The position numbers and the translations under genes are program-made. Below are positions 21,950 to 33,949 of a stretch of DNA of 64,000 nt, one piece after another (positions within the stretch are counted from its first letter, which is position 1; every line of letters starts with the position of its first letter). The DNA comes from Garcia nutans (taxonomy: Eukaryota; Streptophyta; Magnoliopsida; Malpighiales; Euphorbiaceae): the NCBI GenBank assembly GCA_947685225.1, contig CANTUV010000032.1:25303501-25367500 (forward strand). Reading direction: 5' to 3'. Below the pieces are notes generated by a model. The model was not told the origin of the DNA. It searched no databases and worked only from the letters and a program-made list of their open reading frames with translations.

Positions 21950-23797
21950 TGATGGTTAGTAATAGAGGTGTCTTCTAGCTTGAGATGAGCCTTTATAATA
22001 TGACAAAAAAATATTTTTATGTCCAAATTTCATACAATATGTACATTGCCACAATGTTTTATATTTTTGCACTTTCCTATTCATATTCCATGTATTATGC
22101 ATACAACTACAAGTATGTGATTGCTTTTGTGCATGTTTAGTGTATATAAATGCATGATTACTTTTTAAGAACTTAGCTATATTTCCTAGTGAGCCATGAG
22201 TAGTTTTTTTGGAACTTTTAAACTTGGTTTGAGCATCTTTGTTCTTTACAATATCAACATTAGAGATTCGAGTTGTAGAGGCTTTTACAAATGTTGGTGT
22301 GCTAAGTGCAGTGTTGGTTGAACCATTGAATCCTAATCCATATTTTAAGGAAGGTGATCTTTGGTTATCAATTAATGTGTCTAAGGCTTCTTTTCCTTTA
22401 TGAAATCTTGAAATTGATCCTCTTAGTTCATTTATTTCATGCTTTAGAGTTTCATTCTTTTAATAATTTTTTCTGAGTCATGAGTTTTTATTTAACTCAT
22501 TTATTGATATCATCAAGTGTTCATTAGAGGTCTTCAATTCTAGGGTTGACTTTAAGCATATAAAATCCTTTTCTAACATAGAACTCTTTTCCTTATAGAG
22601 CATCATCTTGGAAAAATATTTTTCTATTTTAAAGTTCATGTGCTCAACCAAGTCACTATCATCTAGGTCATCAATATCATCATGTGCTATTAGATTCAAA
22701 GATTCAGTACTTACCTCATTGGAGTCATCTTCAATAGCCATGAGACATAGGTTTGCAATTCCTTCTTCTTCTTCTTCCTCTTTGCTTAAAGAAGAGTCAT
22801 CCCATGTGGTTTTGAGAGACTTTTTCTTTTCTTTGTCCCATTTCCTTTTGTTCTTTACTTTGAAGCACTCCAATTTGATGTGACCGGATTTACCACATTT
22901 ATAGCATTTTACCTCATTTTTCTTTTCTTTATCTTTGAAGGAGGATTTAGGAAGTGTACCTTTGTTAGCTTGTAATCTTCTCTTTCTTTTCCATTTACTT
23001 ATTCTTTTTTAGAACATTGCCATTTCATCTTCATCACCATTACCTTCGTTGCTTGAGCTTTTAGCTTCTTTGATTGCTTTGAAAGCAATTGGTTTTCTCT
23101 TTTCTTTCTCACCTTGATCTTCTTCTTTTTCACTGTGTAGCTCAAATGTGAGTAGTTTTCCCACAAGCTCTTCGGTTCTCAATGTGCTAAAATCATGAGC
23201 TTCTTCAATGGATGATACTTTTGATTCAAAGTTCTTTCTAGCTCTTAGGGCTGCTCTCAAGATTTTGCTATTTACATCACCTTGATCATATATCTTGCCA
23301 TACTTCTTTAGCTCATTGACAATAGCAAGCAAGCAATTCGTCATGTCGGTGACATTTTCATTTGGTTTCATCTAGAATAGCTCATACTCATGAACATGCA
23401 TTTGTTTCTTGGTGAATCTCACTTGAGTGGTACCTTCATGATAGTTTTCAAGTGTCTTCCAAATGCATTGTTCACAAGTTAAGTGTTGAACTCTTCCACC
23501 TTCATCTCTTGAAATGGAATTCATCAAGATGGAAGCGGCTCTATTGTTCTTGAATCGATCTTTAACATTAACAATTGACCATTGTGCTTTGGGAAGAGAA
23601 ACTTGAATACCATCAACTTCATGAGTAGGAGGTTTCCACTCACTTTCCATAAAATCCCATAGCTCAATCCCTTCACTATCTAGAAACAAATACATTTTGT
23701 GTTTCCAATAGGAATAATCCATTCCATCAAAATAGGGTCTAAGGATAGTGTTAAGATTTCCATGAGAGGTTGAGTTTGATGAAGAAGAAGTTTCTAT
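21950..23797 (-). pseudogene. gag: Gag of CP1 (SIRE-like)
   Basis: It starts where CP3 has ATGGCAACTTCT, but the initiator is ATA here (23797-23795). The N-terminal half holds YFDG, DYSYWKHKM, WKPP and a UBN2-type core (KTLENYHEG, TKKQMHVHEYELF). A single CCHC knuckle (CYKCGKSGHIKLEC) lies at 22865-22906. A long Glu/Ser-rich and coiled-coil-like C-terminal extension follows, with a possible second Cys/His cluster near 22050. Large Gags with such extensions fit Sireviruses. Stops at 23369-23371, ~23009 and ~22478, plus a frame change before protease, make it non-functional. Confidence 0.88.
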
Positions 23798-23836
23798 AGT
23801 CGATCAAATTTCACAATTAAGTTTAAGAAATTTCTA

Positions 23837-23848
23837 GCTCTGATACCA
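23837..23848 (-). other. Primer-binding site of CP1
   Basis: The sense strand reads TGGTATCAGAGC two bases inside the 5' LTR, complementary to the 3' end of plant initiator Met tRNA. Confidence 0.92.
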
Positions 23849-23850
23849 AT

Positions 23851-25176
23851 TGTTGTCCCAAGATGGCAACCAAGAGGGGGGTGAATTGGTTTTCTTGAGG
23901 AATGATGGCAAATTGAAATTTCAACAAACAAGAAATATAGAAGATGTAGAAGATTGAGTAGAAAATAGAAAAATGAACACACAAGATGTATAGTGGTTCG
24001 AATTTTCTCCAATCCTACATCCACTTCCTTAATAACTTGTTAAGGTTCCACTAACTTTGAGTTTTCTTCTTACAAGCTTAACTCTAACTTTACAATTAGC
24101 TTGAGATCATATACCTCACAACCCTTACAAGAGTTTTTTTAGGCTCACTCTCACAACCTAAGTGTTTCCAAGCACACACTCAAACTTTTATAATGGTGTT
24201 TTTAATGCTTACACCTAACACTCATTACAATTCAAATGTTAATTGTAGTAATAAAAGAAAATATGTTGCTTGGCTATTAAATTCAGAATCATTCTATTTT
24301 AACAGAATAATACGAGAATATATAGCCAATGTGGTCTAACTAGCCGTTATAGATAGTGAGAAATAAGTCTTGGTAGTTTAGACATGTGATAATAGATTGT
24401 TTGAAGCAGTTAGCGGTCGTCCTTGATACTAGGACGGTCGCGCCAATGTGTTACTCTGTCGCCCTTAGATAAAGGATGGTCGCTGCATTCAAAATTGCTT
24501 CAACGGTCGAATTTAAGTGCTCTGTTGCTTGAATCTTACCCATGCTGTGGTTGTCGGGACGGTAGTGCATAAGCTAGGTGTGGTCGCCCTTTTTGAATAT
24601 TGAAGTTGGTTTATAACTGTTATTACACGTGGCATTCTTTAATTGGGCAATATAAACTTCCGCCTAAATATGAATGTTGTGGTTGCCCTAGGTGCAAATT
24701 AGAGGTCAAATTGAGAGACTCACGTCGAACTTTTGGGAGCACCTAAGGATGCAAACACTACTGCCAGTTTGAGTAATTTTCTCTTGAATCATTAGAGCGG
24801 TCGCGGAGTGTGAAGGATGGTCGCTACATCAATAAGCGAGACCATATTCTTCACCGTGCTTGTCACCGCGAACCTTACTATAATTTGGATGATTTGGGCT
24901 TCTCATATTGAGGTCATCCTTGTTTGTTGGATGGTCGCGGATGTTGATGTGTGGTCGCTACTGTGGTCGAGTTTATAACCGCGAACCCTACTGCGATATG
25001 GTTTCATCCTTCAATTCAATGGGGCAGTCATCTCTGACATTGTGCGATCGGGAAATGTGTCCTATGTTAACCTATTTGAAATAATCTAATCCTGCAACAA
25101 AGTTCTTAAAAAACATGTTAAATAAGTCATTCAATTTGAGTTGTCAATGATCAAAATTGAGGTCATTTGGCTAACA
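23851..25176 (-). repeat. 5' LTR of CP1
   Basis: It is 1326 bp, TG...CA, matching both CP2 LTRs and the CP3 LTR. A TATATATT-like box (sense strand) lies near 24320-24330. About ten GGTCG/CGACC words are scattered over 24410-25050. A variable G-run lies near the sense-strand 3' end (23874-23880). Confidence 0.92.
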
Positions 25177-26069
25177 TTTGGAAAATTACTTTTCCAAAAT
25201 CCTAAATCTCCACTTCCATTCTCAAACTCCAACCAAACACAACCAAATCAAATATTTGACTTTAAAATACTTGTTTATACATCAAAACAACTCATTTGGA
25301 ATCAATTTGCACAATTAAAGCTCATGTTTTCACAAACCCAAAAGTTCCATAACCCTAAATTCTCTCTCTTTATCATTCTTTATCCAAACTCCATCATCTC
25401 TTCAATCTAACCTTAAAATAATTGTTAACTACCCAAAATAACATCATACACACTAATTCCAACAATTATAACATACTACTTAAAAAATCCAAAACTTACA
25501 TAATTCAATTTTCCATGGAATTTACAGAAACGAGTTGGAAACTTACCAATTGATGAAGAAATTTCTAAAACTCCACTTGAATCCTTAAAATTCTTTCAAT
25601 CCTTGGTGTATGGAAGAAGAAAAAAATCTCCCCTTGTTGGCTATGGTGTTTTGGCCTAGATGAAGAAGAAGAAGATGATGAAGACTTTTTTTAATTTTTT
25701 TCCTTTCATCTTTATTTTAAACCATATATATATATTAAAATAATTTAATATTTATTTATTTATTTATTTAATAAATTAAAAGTCCTAAATTTCCTCTTTC
25801 ATTCAAAAATAATTTATTTTTGAATTATTTTATTAATTTTAAGTTTCTAAAATTTATTTACAAAAATGCCATTGGACTTTGACTTTTCTTTTAAAAAGTA
25901 TTGACTTTTATGTGTTATGTATATTTTACATATATATTCCACTTTTTTCATTTAAAATCCCTTATTTTTTCATTTAAAACCATTAATTTAATTTATCCTT
26001 TTAAATTATAATTTATTTTATCAAATTTTCCAAAAAAATAGAAATTTTCAAAAATTTTGGGATATTACA

Positions 26070-26087
26070 ATTCTCTCCCCCCTAAAA
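26070..26087 (-). other. Polypurine tract of CV1
   Basis: The sense strand reads TTTTAGGGGGGAGAAT abutting the 3' LTR start TGTAATATCCC. It marks the 3' side of this minus-strand element. Confidence 0.85.
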
Positions 26088-26129
26088 CAAATTTCGTCCT
26101 TGAAATTACCTGTTCTCAAGTCTGGAATA

Positions 26130-27856
26130 ATTGTAAAAAATTGACTCTACATCGCCTGCTCACTTTTTCATATCGCCTCCTTAGTGGCATGATTCCTCCA
26201 AAGGACTTTCACAAGTGGCACCCTCTTATTCCTCAATTCTTTAACCTCTCGTGCCAAAATCGCCACTGGTTCTTCCTCGTAAGTCAAATATGAACTCACC
26301 TCAATATACTCCAACTGATATGATATAAGATGGGTCAGACCTGTATCTCTGAAGCATAGAGACATGGAAGACATTATGAATTCGATCCAATTCAGGCGGC
26401 AACGCTAGTCTATAAGCCACTGGACCAACTCTCTCCAACACCTCATATGGTCCTATGAAACGAGGACTCAACTTTCCTTTTCAACCAAACCATAGAATCT
26501 TCTTCCATGGAGAAACCTTCAGAAAAACTTTATCTCTCACACTGAACTCTATGTCTCTTCTCTTCAAATCTGAATAGGATTTCTGTCGGTCTGAAGCTGC
26601 TTTCAAAAGACCCCGAATCACCTTCACTTTCTCTTCTGTTTCCTTAATCAAATCGGGACCGACCAGTTTACCTTCGTTGACCTCATCCCAACACAAAGGT
26701 ATCCTGCATCTCCTGCCATATAAAGTCTCATAAGGAGCCATCCCAATACTGGACTTATGACTGTTGTTATAAGCAAACTCAATTAGTGGCAAAAATCTAT
26801 CCCAATTCCCTATAAAATCAATGATACAGCTCCTCAACATATCCTCCATAATTTTTATCACTCTCTCTAACTGCCCATCTGTCTGAGGATGGAAAGCAGG
26901 ACGAAAATACAGTCGAGAACCCAAAGCATCATGCAAACTCTTCCAAAACCTCGAATTAAATCGGAGATCTTAATCTGACACCAAAGAAACTAGGACTCCA
27001 TGCAACCTCACTATCTCATTGATATACAGCTCAGCCAACCTCTCAAAAGAATAATCCATCTGAACTGGAAGAAAATGAGCTATCTTTGTCATTCGATCAA
27101 CTATGACCCAGATTGCATCATGCTTCTTCTGGGTCAAAGGCAGTCTAGTTACAATATCCATTATCACTCGCTCCCATTTTCACTCTGGCACTAATAAAGG
27201 TTGGAGTAACCCTGAAGGAACTTGGTGCTCAGCCTTCACTTTCTGGCAAGTGAGACATCTGGATACAAACTCTACTATGTTCCTCTTCATACCTGACCAC
27301 TAATAATGTTGCTTTAAGTCCTGATACATTTTGGTACTCCCAGGGTGCATAGCAAAAAGTGACTGATGTACTTCCTCTAATATCATCCTTTTCAATTTTG
27401 CCTTATCAAGAATACACAACCTATCTCTGTACCATAGACTGCCATCATCCCTTACATAAAAGTCTCGACTCTCCCCCTTCTGACAAAACAACACAATTTT
27501 CTGAATTTTCTCATCTTCTAACTAAGCCTCCCTAATATGATCCAACAAGATTGGCCTCAACTGCAATTGAGCCATCAAAGCACCATCATCAGAGGACTCA
27601 AATCTAGCATGCAATGCTCTCAACTCAACAAGCAACGAGAGTGAATAAGCAGTCAAACCTGCCAAAGACTTCCGGCTCAAGGCATTGGCAACAATATTTG
27701 CCTTGCCAGGATGATAATCAATCAAAAAGTCATAGTCTTTAATCAACTCTAATCATCCTCTCTACCGAAGATTCAGCTCTCTCTGAACACCCAGGTATTT
27801 CAAACTCTTGTGATCCATATAAATGAAATATTTTTCCCCATACAAGTAATGCCACC
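26130..27856 (-). pseudogene. pol: Pol of CV1, 3' part: RNase H end, integrase, chromodomain
   Basis: It resumes exactly where GO2 broke RNase H (HYLYGEK, DHKSLKYL, then HPGKANIVANALSRK). The integrase HHCC finger (HPGSTKMY...CLTC), the core with the first D in MDIVTRLP, SD at 26999 and QTDGQLERV, and the YGRRCR region follow. A chromodomain of Tekay/Del style ends it (EEPVAILAREVKELRNK, LVKVLWRNH near 26170-26290); such domains are thought to guide insertion by binding modified histones. Stops (for example 27520, 27300, 26998, 26478) and a frame change near 26330 make it inactive. Confidence 0.92.
27852..27856. repeat. Target-site duplication of GO2 (CCACC; right copy CCTCC at 38684-38688)
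   Basis: The interrupted CV1 RNase H frame is restored as ...IWRHYLY... if the right copy CCTCC is taken as original, so the left copy carries one substitution. Confidence 0.88.
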
Positions 27857-30112
27857 TGTGAGCGGGGATTTTTGCCCCCACTCCCGATGGAATGGTTCTT
27901 GTGACTTCGGCACTGTTTAGGTTCGGGGCCTTAGAGAACACGGACCTAAGTCTTGAAAAAATGGAGTCGCCACCCGAACAGGCTGGGAAAAAGAAAGGGG
28001 TGGATGACTCAATTCCAAAGGAATCCCCAACCCTCTAATGGGTTCAGAAAGTTGGGTACGTGTGGGGAAGGTGAGAAGTGGCCTAGCACTCCCACAATGC
28101 CCGGTTCATTGGAATCGGCCTCCTTTACAGGTCTTAATATTATATTCTTAAATATAACAATATTATCCATATTACACACAAAAATTAAAATAAAGCATCG
28201 ATATATTAAAAATCAAAACAATGTCCAAACAAAACAATTAAATGGACACCCATCCAAGGATGGAAACATGTCCTTACATCCCATGCCTAAATAGGACACC
28301 CACCGAAAGGTAGATACATGCCCTTTACATTGGTTCTAAAATAGAAAAGCAATTTAAATTACATGATATTTAACTAATGAGGTACCCACCAAGTGAAAAC
28401 ATACCTCTTACAACATTTGAAAATCTAAGTAAATCGATAAAAGTAAATAACCAATCATCATAAATAAATCATTCGTCAAAGGTACTAAATATCAATAGAA
28501 AGTAAACATCAATCCATGATAAATAAGATAAACCAAACATTGAACTTAAATTAATTAAAGCATATAAAATGAATCAAAGCATAATTAAATATAAAATTCA
28601 ATAAGGCAAATAAAGATTCAAATTAGGGCTACTGTTTCTATTTAAGTTTCTTTATTTTATGTGTTTAGGGTTTTTGAATTCATGAGTTTAAGCTACTGTG
28701 AGTTTTAATGGAATTGAAATGGAGAAAAAGTTTTATGATTTAAAATGTTGGTAAAGTTCTTTGATTCACAAAATTAGCGTTTGAGATGTATAATCATGAA
28801 ATTAGGTTTTGGACACTTTAAAAAATTTAGATTTATGATTTACGGTCACTAGATTGTGTTTTCTAAGCTTATTGTGTAGAATTAGATTTATATGGTTTTA
28901 AAGTTTTAAAGAATTAGGGTTTAGAAAACTATAGGGTTTAGGTTTTAAGGGAGTTAGGGTTCACTGTTTTGGGTTTTGGAGTTGAATTAGGATTTAGTGT
29001 TTTAGAATTAGGGTTTCGGAGAATGCATTAGGTTTTAGAATTTGTAAATCAATTGACAATTTTATGAAGTTTTATAAAAATAAATAAAACGATTTAAGGT
29101 TTATATAAACAGAAAAGATGTTTTTAAGGTTTGTGGAAAGAAACAGACTCAAATTTAAGATTTTGAAAATTTGGAAAGCAAATTAGGGTTTTGAGATTTT
29201 GAAGAAACAAAAATAATAATTTTAAGCTTTTTGGAAAACAAATAAACGAATTAAGGTTTTTTAAGCTTTAGAAAAAGGGAAATTAAGGTTCTAGGGTTTT
29301 TGAATTAAAAGAAACAATTGGATGATTTAAGCTACTGTGAAGAAATTAGACAATTGATGCATACCTCCATTTGTTGGTTCCACCAAAAATTTCTTCTTGA
29401 ATGAACAAAAAAACAAAGACAAGCTTTGTTGCCTTTGATGGATTGAATTGTTGTTTCTCTTTCAAAAAAATCAAATTGATTCACTACCAGAAGGAATTCT
29501 TAAAATTCAAAGTTTTTCTCCTCAATTTCGGTCTCAATTTTTCCTCCCAAATCCGATCCAATTTTCTTTTTTTTCTCCTTTAAATTTCCCTTCTCTTTTT
29601 GTGTTGTTTTTTTTATCTTATTTATAGAAGATTTTTTTTTATTAATTCTAGTTATTCATGGAACATAGCATTAATTAAGAAAAGGAAACCGAAACCTAAT
29701 TGTATTAGGTTTCGAAAAAATTTACGTCAAAAAATTTTGCTGGCGAAAAAAAACTGCTGCGGAAAAATTGAGCTGGCAAAAAACAACTGCTGAGGAAAAA
29801 TGCGCTGGCAAAAAAAGCTACCGCAGCTGGCTGCAGTAGCGGCTGGCGAAATTGGCCTGTGTACGAAATGGCCTTGGGCCATTTCGCCGCAACCCTTTTC
29901 GGGGATGAAATTTTTTCGTCGCCGATTTTTTTATTTGATTATTATTTTTTATTTTTTATTAATTATAAAAATTAAATATTAAAGCAAATATTATTTAATT
30001 AAGATAACAAAAATTATTTTGGACTAATTAAAATATATTGGACAACACTAAAATAATTTTGGACTAATTAAAATATATTGGACCGAACTGGGTCAAAAAT
30101 TAAGGGTCTACA
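27857..30112 (-). repeat. 3' LTR of GO2
   Basis: On + it begins TGTGAGCGGGG and ends GGTCTACA; the sense strand reads TGTAGACCC...CCGCTCACA. It is rich in TTAGGG(TTT) words near 28915-29035. It abuts the polypurine tract at 30113-30128. Confidence 0.92.
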
Positions 30113-30197
30113 GTTTGCCCCCTGCTTGAACGATCTAAGACTTTAGTGAAAGAGAGTGAAAAGCAATAAGACTTAATTTTGAGATGGTTGATGTTTT

Positions 30198-30505
30198 GGG
30201 TTCTGGACCTAGTTCGAGTTCTGGACTCAAGGATAATTTTAGGTTCTGGACCTAAGTGTAATTTTAGGTTCTGGATCTAAGAAAAATTTGGATTCTAGAC
30301 CCTAACTAAGTTCTGAACTTAGAAGAGATTCTAGGTTCTAGACCTAAGGATAATTTGGGTTTTGGACTCGAGCTAAGTTCTGGACTTAGAAGAGATTTTA
30401 GGTTCTAGACCTAAGAAAAATTTTGATTCTGGACCCGAGCTAAGTTCTGGACTTAAAAGAGATTCTAGGTTCTGGACCTAATGATAATTTGGGTTCTGGA
30501 CCCGA
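30198..30505 (-). repeat. GO2 array d: covarying hairpins around CCAGA (sense strand)
   Basis: Seen on + as arm-TCTGG-arm units: GAGT/ACTC, TAGGT/ACCTA, CTAAGT/ACTTAG and GGGT/ACCC, about 14 in all with a few mismatched. The AAGT/ACTT class is absent from GO1. The array begins ~70 bp from the polypurine tract, as in GO1. Confidence 0.9.
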
Positions 30506-30510
30506 GAGAT

Positions 30511-30960
30511 TTGGATACTCGATCCTAAACTAGACTTGGACACTCGATCCTAAATTGGATTTAGATACTCGATCCTAAATTGGATTGGGATACTCGATCC
30601 TAACTTGACTTGGATACTCGATCCTAAACTGAATTTGGATACTCAATCCTAAATTGGATTTGGATACTTGATCCTAACTTGACTTGGATACTCGATCCTA
30701 AAGTGGATTCGGATACTCGATCCTAAACTGGATTTGGATACTCGATCATAACTGGATTTGGATACTCGATCCTAAACTAGATTCGAATACTCAATCCTAA
30801 ACTGGATTGGGATACTCGATCCTAACTGGATTTGGATATTCGATCCTAAATTGGACTTGATACTCAATCCTAAATTGGATTGGGATACTCGATCCTAACT
30901 TGGATTGGGATACTCGATCCTAAACTGGATTTGGATACTTGATCCTAAACTGGATACTTT
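30511..30960 (-). repeat. GO2 array c: GGAT-loop-ATCC units
   Basis: About 18 units, seen on + as GGATACTCGATCC plus spacers such as TAAACTGGATTT, with the same 4-bp arms and loop as GO1 array c. Some units have lost one arm base (GATACTTGATCC, GGATACTCAATCC). Confidence 0.88.
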
Positions 30961-30980
30961 GACTTGAGATTTGAATTTGA

Positions 30981-31353
30981 TTTAGGTACTTGGACCCGAG
31001 ATTGGATTGGATTTAGGTACTTGGACCCGAGATTAAACTTGATTTTAGGGTACTTGGACCCAAGAATGAGTTTGACTAACCTTTTAGTTGAGAAGTCTGA
31101 CTGCTCCTGCTGACTCGGGTCTTCATTCTTGAAAATGGATCTTCATCCTTTGAGATTGGGTCTTCATTCTTGAAAATGGATCTTCATCCTTGTAAATCGG
31201 GTCTTCACCCTTGAAAATGGATCTTCATCCTTTGAACTTTGGGTCTTCACCCTTTGTAAATAGATCTTCATCCTTTGAGATCAAGTCTTCACCCTTGAAA
31301 ATATGGATCTTCATCCTTTAAATTGGATCTTCATCCATTCGAGATTAGGTCTT
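30981..31353 (-). repeat. GO2 arrays b and a: GGGT/ACCC and GGAT/ATCC units
   Basis: 30981-31065 holds three GGTACTTGGACC-type units (array b). 31117-31353 holds about ten GGATCTTCATCC or GGGTCTTCACCC units (array a). The order a-b-c-d toward the polypurine tract is the same as in GO1. Confidence 0.82.
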
Positions 31354-33107
31354 ATATTGGCTTCAGCTCTTCTAGCTAGATTGATCTTTTGTCATTTGCG
31401 TCATCATTCTTTTGAGAGTTTTAATGTTCCATTCTTTTATTCTTCCTTTTATTGCAAAAATTTAGCTATTTTTAGTTGGCTCTCATATCTTCTCCTGCCC
31501 CTGTGTGGAAAAATATTTGCAATTGAGTTCGAAAATGTTTGGTATATAAACTTAGAAAATTGAAAAGGAGAAACTTTGCCCCTTGTGTAGGCCCAAACCC
31601 ATGATTTTTTTATACAGGCTCTGATTGATGTTTTCGTTGTTTAGTTCTTCACACAAGCACGCATTTCTTCTCTTTGCAAATTACTGGAACTTTCTCTGGT
31701 AATGGGCCTTCTATGCCCCCCTGATTTGATATCTTCTTTTGATTGCTTACTTCACAAGGTGTTTGCCATTTACCTTAATAAAGAATAGACAATACAAGAC
31801 AAGAAAGTGTGATGTAATATGCTCGTGTATGCATGATAATACTCACAGCAGTTTCATTGACTCACAGACCGAGGTGATCAGCAGAAGTATTCTCATTGAC
31901 TCCTTTTCGATGCTCGTTCAAGTCTTGCATTGGGAATGATAGAAAGCTTTGCATTTATGGCTTTTATCTTCAAGATGTTGAAAATATGAATAATGGAGAC
32001 CTCAAGCAGCAGAGTCAGGGATTCATCTATTTCAAACTATGTCTCAACATGTCAGTTGATTGCTTCTTCATGACCTTGCCAATAATCATTTCCTTTGCCC
32101 AATGTGTCCTTTGGAGGTTCAACATACTTCCCTTAACTTGAAGGCTTTGTATGACAAAACACTTTTTTTTTAATTTTGACTTTGAAATCAAATGTTGGCT
32201 TTGCCAAATCAATGTCAATATACCTCAGAACTTGATTTTCCAAACTAACATATCTATAACATGACAACCCTAGTTACCTTACTAAACTCGGGAATCATTT
32301 CTATTTAAGCAAGAATTGTTGCACTTCAGATAGGCACATACACATTACTTGGCCAAAGGTCTCATTTGAGTTTAAATATTGTCTATCTCATATACATTCT
32401 CATCCAAACTGTCTCCACTAATAGACTCTACCTACCAAGAGAGATCAACAGGTCTTTGATAGGCTTGAAATGGGGTTTATGAGGGATATGGGGTAAATGA
32501 AGGCCATTTTGAGATAGGAGCTTATGTGACACAATGGACAAACCCTCACACTATAAATTTCTTATTTGAATTTTAGGCAGCTTGGAGTCAATCTTGCTAG
32601 ACTCCAAATTCCTTCTATCTTCTTGGCATTAATCTGGATCTTGATTAGGACAGTTTTTGCCCTTGCAAAAAGTTTGGTTCCCAAATTCGTTTCTTTTCTT
32701 CTTCTCCCTTTTTTTTTTCTTACTCTTCCCTTTTCTTTCTCTTTATTTTCCTTACTCTTCCCTTTCTTTGAGCATTTTATCATTTCGTCCTTCTTCCTTG
32801 TAGGACTGTCAAGTACAAAACTTTCAAGAACTGAATGGTCTTTCTCTTTTTCTCTGATTTTGATCGAATCTTTGGTTGGGTTGGACCAATTCAAGTCAAA
32901 ATGTCCTTATGAACAAAATGGAAGCCTTTTGCTGCTTTGGGTAAAAGAGAACTCAGTTAGCTTTCTAAACCGCCTTTTTAGATTTTATCTTTCTTTTCTC
33001 TTTTCCTTTTTTCTTTTCTCCTTTTTTTCTTTTTTTCTTTTGTCCTTTTTTTTTTCTTCTTTTTTTTTCCTTTTCTTTCTTTTTCTCTCTTTTTTTTTGT
33101 TCTAGCT
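31354..33107 (-). other. Non-coding interior of GO2
   Basis: This corresponds to GO1 13650-15350. It includes a long pyrimidine run on + (32690-33110), purine-rich on the element's sense strand. The long + frame at 32566-33105 is an antisense low-complexity artefact rich in F, S and L. No pol domain was found. Confidence 0.6.
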
Positions 33108-33350
33108 CTAAAAGAGTCGTCTTGTTTGTACCAACTTGGGCTTCCAATAATGGATGAGTGGAGTAACATAAATCTTCTTTAACAGGGATAAATCATTTGT
33201 TAATATGATGTTGATGTTGTCTTGATATATTGGAGATAATATGTGAACTTCAACTGCCCTTATGGTTTTGAGAACATCAACTATCCTTTTGGTCTTGAAA
33301 ACATCAACTACCCTTATGGTCTTGAGAACTTCAACTATCCTCATGATCTT
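33108..33350 (-). repeat. 27-bp repeat of GO2 within a 78-codon sense frame
   Basis: About four units of the nine-codon repeat V-(L/F)-K-T-x-R-x-V-(D/E) lie at 33251-33350 in an open sense frame that continues to 33108 (ending in ...TRRLF). The GO1 equivalent is out of frame after a 1-bp loss. The product is unknown. Confidence 0.6.
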
Positions 33351-33949
33351 GACTAATCATTGCTTTCTTTGATCTTCTTGCCTCTTCATCTTAGTGATCA
33401 TAAGACTTGTCAAAAGTATCACAATAGCTCAGGGTAGGTTGTTGAGGTTATATGCCAATGAAAAGAAAGCTAACATTTTATGAAGGCTCAAAGGGATAAC
33501 TAGGGATTGATATTTAATTGGGTGGATACTAGTTATTGGCTAATCAATCAATGCCTAGATCATCTCTCCCTTAAATAAGCAGAGTTCAATTTTGCCTCGA
33601 AAGTTTGTCAAATCATGTTCTAAGACTGACTAGGACCTAGACAAAGGTAATTATGTAGGAGCCCTCTCTAAGTAAGCATATACAACTCAATGCTATAGAG
33701 TAATTCCCTCACCTAGTAAAGTCATTCAAGTCATGATGCCTAGACACATTAATTTATAAACATCAAGCTAGATTCCTCGTTGGTTGAGCACCAAAATGAA
33801 CAAAGACCAACAAAATTTTGATGAAAATAATTTATTCAAAGCAACTTTAAGTTTGAAAAGCACAATAGTTCCAAAATATTAAAGAAAGTAAGATTGAAAA
33901 GCAACATTCAAGCTAAGGAAAGTTCGTTGTGTTTAAGCTTCTTTTCCTT

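Larger units (their letters stand above)
4963..25176 (-). mobile_element. CP1: SIRE-like Ty1/copia element, carrying GO1
   Basis: This copia-type element lies on the minus strand, flanked by perfect TTTGG duplications at 4958-4962 and 25177-25181. Its order on the sense strand is 5' LTR (23851-25176), PBS, gag, protease, integrase, RT, RNase H, spacer (hit by GO1), an extra ORF (7426-6035), polypurine tract, and 3' LTR (4963-5597). The gene order with integrase before RT defines Ty1/copia. The Gag style, the Met-initiator PBS and an additional ORF 3' of pol suggest the Sirevirus/SIRE lineage. Without GO1 the element is about 9.3 kb. All frames are degenerate and the Gag start codon is ATA. 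Confidence 0.9.
2996..26069 (-). repeat. 3' LTR of CV1, split by CP1
   Basis: The LTR pieces are 2996-4962 and 25182-26069, about 2.85 kb together. They match the 5' LTR pieces at 41777-43536 and 50355-51464. The CP1 insertion site TTTGG is intact in the other LTR at 50559-50563. The inner end at 26069 abuts the polypurine tract, which identifies this copy as the 3' LTR. It contains near-palindromic GACC/GGTC dyads at 3885-3895 and 3938-3946. Confidence 0.9.

Noticed and set aside
32566..33105. Long + strand frame (179 codons) rich in F, S and L
   Set aside because: It is antisense to GO2 and read from a pyrimidine run; composition alone explains the hydrophobic stretch.
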